From assembly GCF_030817475.1 (NCBI RefSeq), contig NZ_JAUSZJ010000002.1, forward strand, positions 5,842,626 to 5,906,625: a DNA stretch of 64,000 bases. Direction: 5' to 3'. This stretch comes from Streptomyces sp. V2I9 (lineage in GTDB: Bacteria; Actinomycetota; Actinomycetes; Streptomycetales; Streptomycetaceae). Below the pieces are notes generated by a model. It had not been told where the DNA came from, made no database searches, and saw only the letters and a list, made by a program, of their open reading frames with translations. A program made the position numbers and the translations under genes. This document shows positions 62,363 through 64,000 of this stretch, piece by piece (position 1 is the stretch's first letter; the number at the start of each line of letters is the position of its first letter).

Positions 62363-62863
62363 TCAGCCCAGGGAACGGACCGGAAGCAGGCAGTGCGCGG
62401 CCGTGCGGACGACGTCCTCGTCCGTGACGAAGGCGCGCAGCCGGTCCTCGCCGATCGGGTGGCCGGGTACGGCTTCCGGCCACGGGGTCGTGGCGAACAT
62501 CCCGTACACCTGTCCCTGCCCTTGGGCCGCGGCGAGCCACTCCGCGGGCGCGGGGTACTGCGCCGAGAGGTGAGGGAGCGTCAGGACGGCCTGGCCCGCC
62601 TGGACGAGGAGCTTCGCCTGGATGCCCGGAGTCTCGGCCGCGTCCTGGATCGGGCCGCCGACGCGGAGACCCGCGCGCCCCAGTGCGGCGCGCATCGCCT
62701 CGCGGCCCACCACCGGACCGTCCTGGCCGTCGCCCAGCGAGTAGGCGAGGAGGAAGGCGGTGTCCTGGTCGGCGCCCGGCTGCCGGCCGCTCCAGCCGAT
62801 CAGGATCTGGGTGCCCAAGTGGGCCTGGGTGAACGTGCCGACGGGGGCCTGGGGTGTGGTCAT
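62363..62863 (-). CDS. DUF5949-like protein
   Basis: This 166-residue protein resembles the streptomycete family DUF5949: TQILIGWSGRQPGADQDTAF, LLAYSLGDGQDGPVVG, IQAKLLVQAGQAVLTLPHLS and FATTPWPEAVPGHPIGEDRL. No catalytic motif or membrane segment is visible; function unknown. The ATG at 62863 (MTTPQAPVGTFTQ) starts the conserved region. Divergent from rsgA. The family name is recalled and should be treated as likely, not certain. Confidence 0.75.
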   Translation of the reverse strand: MTTPQAPVGTFTQAHLGTQILIGWSGRQPGADQDTAFLLAYSLGDGQDGPVVGREAMRAALGRAGLRVGGPIQDAAETPGIQAKLLVQAGQAVLTLPHLSAQYPAPAEWLAAAQGQGQVYGMFATTPWPEAVPGHPIGEDRLRAFVTDEDVVRTAAHCLLPVRSLG

Positions 62864-62979
62864 GCTCGGCACCCTAACGGCCACGGACCGGGCTCCATGC
62901 ACGCGTATCACTCGATAGAGGGAGATCTACGGCTGAGCCAGGAGAAAAGCACCGGCCTCGCGGTGCTGCGGAAAACCTG

Positions 62980-63010
62980 TTGACGGTGGTCCCCGGGTGA
63001 GCGCTAGGGT
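62980..63010 (+). promoter_or_regulatory. Promoter of the uORF-rsgA unit
   Basis: TTGACG (62980-62985) and TAGGGT (63005-63010), 19 bases apart, match streptomycete vegetative promoters. The transcript would start near 63017, giving a ~200-base leader before rsgA. Confidence 0.65.
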
Positions 63011-63079
63011 GATGACCGTTCCGCACACGGCGCTGACGTGTGCGACCGGAGCCAGAGGAACCAGGAGGTGAGGACATTG

Positions 63080-63151
63080 ATGACTGTCGTTGCGATGGGC
63101 ACTGCCCACAACCGGAAGAGCATCGTCCTCATCCCCGTGGCCACCGGCTGA
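63080..63151 (+). CDS. 23-codon upstream ORF before rsgA
   Basis: An ATG at 63080, preceded by a near-perfect Shine-Dalgarno (AGGAGGTGAGG), opens 23 codons (MTVVAMGTAHNRKSIVLI...) ending in TGA. The rsgA TTG lies 63 bases downstream. The strong RBS suggests real translation, perhaps a regulatory uORF or a tiny protein. I recognise no family. Confidence 0.5.
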   Translation: MTVVAMGTAHNRKSIVLIPVATG

Positions 63152-63214
63152 CCGACTTATCCCACATCTCCGCGCCGAGCGCGCGTGCCGGGGCCACCCT
63201 GTGAAGGGTTTCCC

Positions 63215-64000
63215 TTGTCTTTCTCGTTCACTTCTTCCTCCACCGTCTCCTCCTCGCACCCGCTGGCTCCGTACGGCTGGGACGAGGACTGGGCGGCGGC
63301 CTTCTCCCCGTACGCCGAGCAGGGCCTCGTGCCCGGACGGGTCGTGCGGGTGGACCGCGGCCGATGCGACGTGGTCACCGCCGACGGCACGGTCCGCGCC
63401 GACACCGCGTTCGTGGTGCCCCGCGACCCGATGCGGATCGTCTGCACCGGTGACTGGGTGGCGCTCGACGCCGACGGTGACCCCCGGTTCGTCCGTACGC
63501 TGCTGCCGCGCCGGACCGCCTTCGTCCGCTCGACCTCCTCGCAGCGGTCCGAGGGCCAGGTGCTCGCCACCAACATCGACCACATCGTCATCTGCGTCTC
63601 GCTCGCCGTCGAACTGGATCTCGGCAGGGTCGAACGGTTCCTCGCGCTCGCCCTGTCGAGCTCCGAGGGGGCCGCGCTGCTGGGCGACGGCACCGGCGGG
63701 GCGTACCAGCCTCAGCCGATCGTGGTCCTGACCAAGGCCGACCTGGTTCCCGACGCGGCCACCCTGTCCCACCTGGTCCAGGACATCGAGGCCATCGCCC
63801 CCGGCGTCCAGGTGCTGCCCGTCAGCTCCACCACCGGGGAGGGGCTCGACGTGTTCGGCGCCATCGTCTCGGGCGGCACGAGTGTGCTGCTCGGCATCTC
63901 CGGCGCCGGCAAGTCCACCCTGGCCAACACCCTGCTCGGCAGCGACGTGATGGAGGTGCGGGCCGCGCGGGACGTGGACGGCAAGGGCCGCCACACCACC
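63215..64000 (+). CDS. rsgA: Ribosome small subunit-dependent GTPase A (3' truncated)
   Basis: The first 262 residues of RsgA (YjeQ/YloQ), a circularly permuted GTPase that helps mature the 30S subunit. After a Ser-rich N-terminus comes LAPYGWDEDWAAAFSPYAEQ, an OB-fold (~40-105), then the permuted G motifs in order G4 (VVLTKADL), G5 (LPVSSTTGEGL) and G1 (GISGAGKST). G3 and the C-terminal zinc finger lie beyond the window. The TTG start is the only one in frame near the conserved N-terminus, with GAAGGG seven bases upstream; TTG starts are rare and imply low initiation efficiency. Confidence 0.88.
   Translation, partial: MSFSFTSSSTVSSSHPLAPYGWDEDWAAAFSPYAEQGLVPGRVVRVDRGRCDVVTADGTVRADTAFVVPRDPMRIVCTGDWVALDADGDPRFVRTLLPRRTAFVRSTSSQRSEGQVLATNIDHIVICVSLAVELDLGRVERFLALALSSSEGAALLGDGTGGAYQPQPIVVLTKADLVPDAATLSHLVQDIEAIAPGVQVLPVSSTTGEGLDVFGAIVSGGTSVLLGISGAGKSTLANTLLGSDVMEVRAARDVDGKGRHTT

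Overview
The window is chromosomal DNA of a high-GC actinomycete, almost certainly a Streptomyces. The support is direct: chaplin and rodlin genes (aerial-hypha coat proteins), an LAxTG cell-wall sorting signal, third-codon-position G/C bias throughout, frequent GTG starts, a SAV2148-type HEPN protein and an IS110-family element of the streptomycete type. No rRNA, tRNA, CRISPR array or prophage was seen. The first gene is cut by the left edge and the last (rsgA) by the right edge.

Layout. 1-4.2 kb: two tandem membrane Ser/Thr kinases, each fused to an extracellular amino-acid-type binding domain. 4.7-7.0 kb: tdh-kbl threonine catabolism, with an apparent one-base frameshift at the end of kbl. 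7.0-10.5 kb: LysR regulator, VOC protein, P-loop kinase, M24 peptidase. 10.6-23.1 kb: trehalose-from-glycogen enzymes TreZ, TreY and TreX/GlgX on the minus strand, interrupted by a plus-strand block (GH1 glucosidase, GH29 fucosidase, a DUF1707-FHA protein, an atypical P450) and a minus-strand acetyltransferase. 23.5-28.1 kb: HEPN protein with a strong terminator, an intact IS110-family insertion sequence, a DnaQ-like exonuclease, an APH-family kinase. 28.2-32.7 kb: sugar ABC importer genes, then a macrolide-type glycosyltransferase with a palindrome inside its promoter. 32.7-35.1 kb: a phased TTCAC array, a secreted subtilase and a DUF1697 protein.

35.3-44.8 kb holds a complete assimilatory sulfate reduction cluster on the minus strand: leader peptide, cysI, a 59-residue zinc-ribbon protein, cysH, cysC, cysD, cysN, an SsuABC-type importer and a sirohydrochlorin chelatase (siroheme for CysI). 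From cysI to cysD most genes overlap as ATGA or GTGA; cysC overlaps cysH only if its upstream start is used, and cysN directly abuts cysD. This predicts translational coupling. 45-53.5 kb carries an acetyltransferase, a GAF regulator, an AidB-like acyl-CoA dehydrogenase divergent from a YihY-family membrane protein across a 17-bp gap, an AraC regulator overlapping a VOC gene antiparallel, and a 3-hydroxyacyl-CoA dehydrogenase. 53.5-57.8 kb is an acyl-CoA catabolic unit (CoA-transferase A/B, LysR, thiolase) with a shared 14-bp candidate operator at both promoters.

58-62.2 kb is a surface-coat cluster: a sortase-anchored chaplin with fourteen PPVDE repeats, three rodlins (two nearly identical through apparent gene conversion), a short chaplin and an unrecognised small secreted protein; the chaplin and the three rodlins are each followed by a strong hairpin. 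The right end has a DUF5949-like protein divergent from rsgA, which has a TTG start preceded by a 23-codon open frame with a strong ribosome binding site. A recurring feature is a -10-like hexamer placed 6-8 nt upstream of the start codon, predicting many leaderless transcripts.
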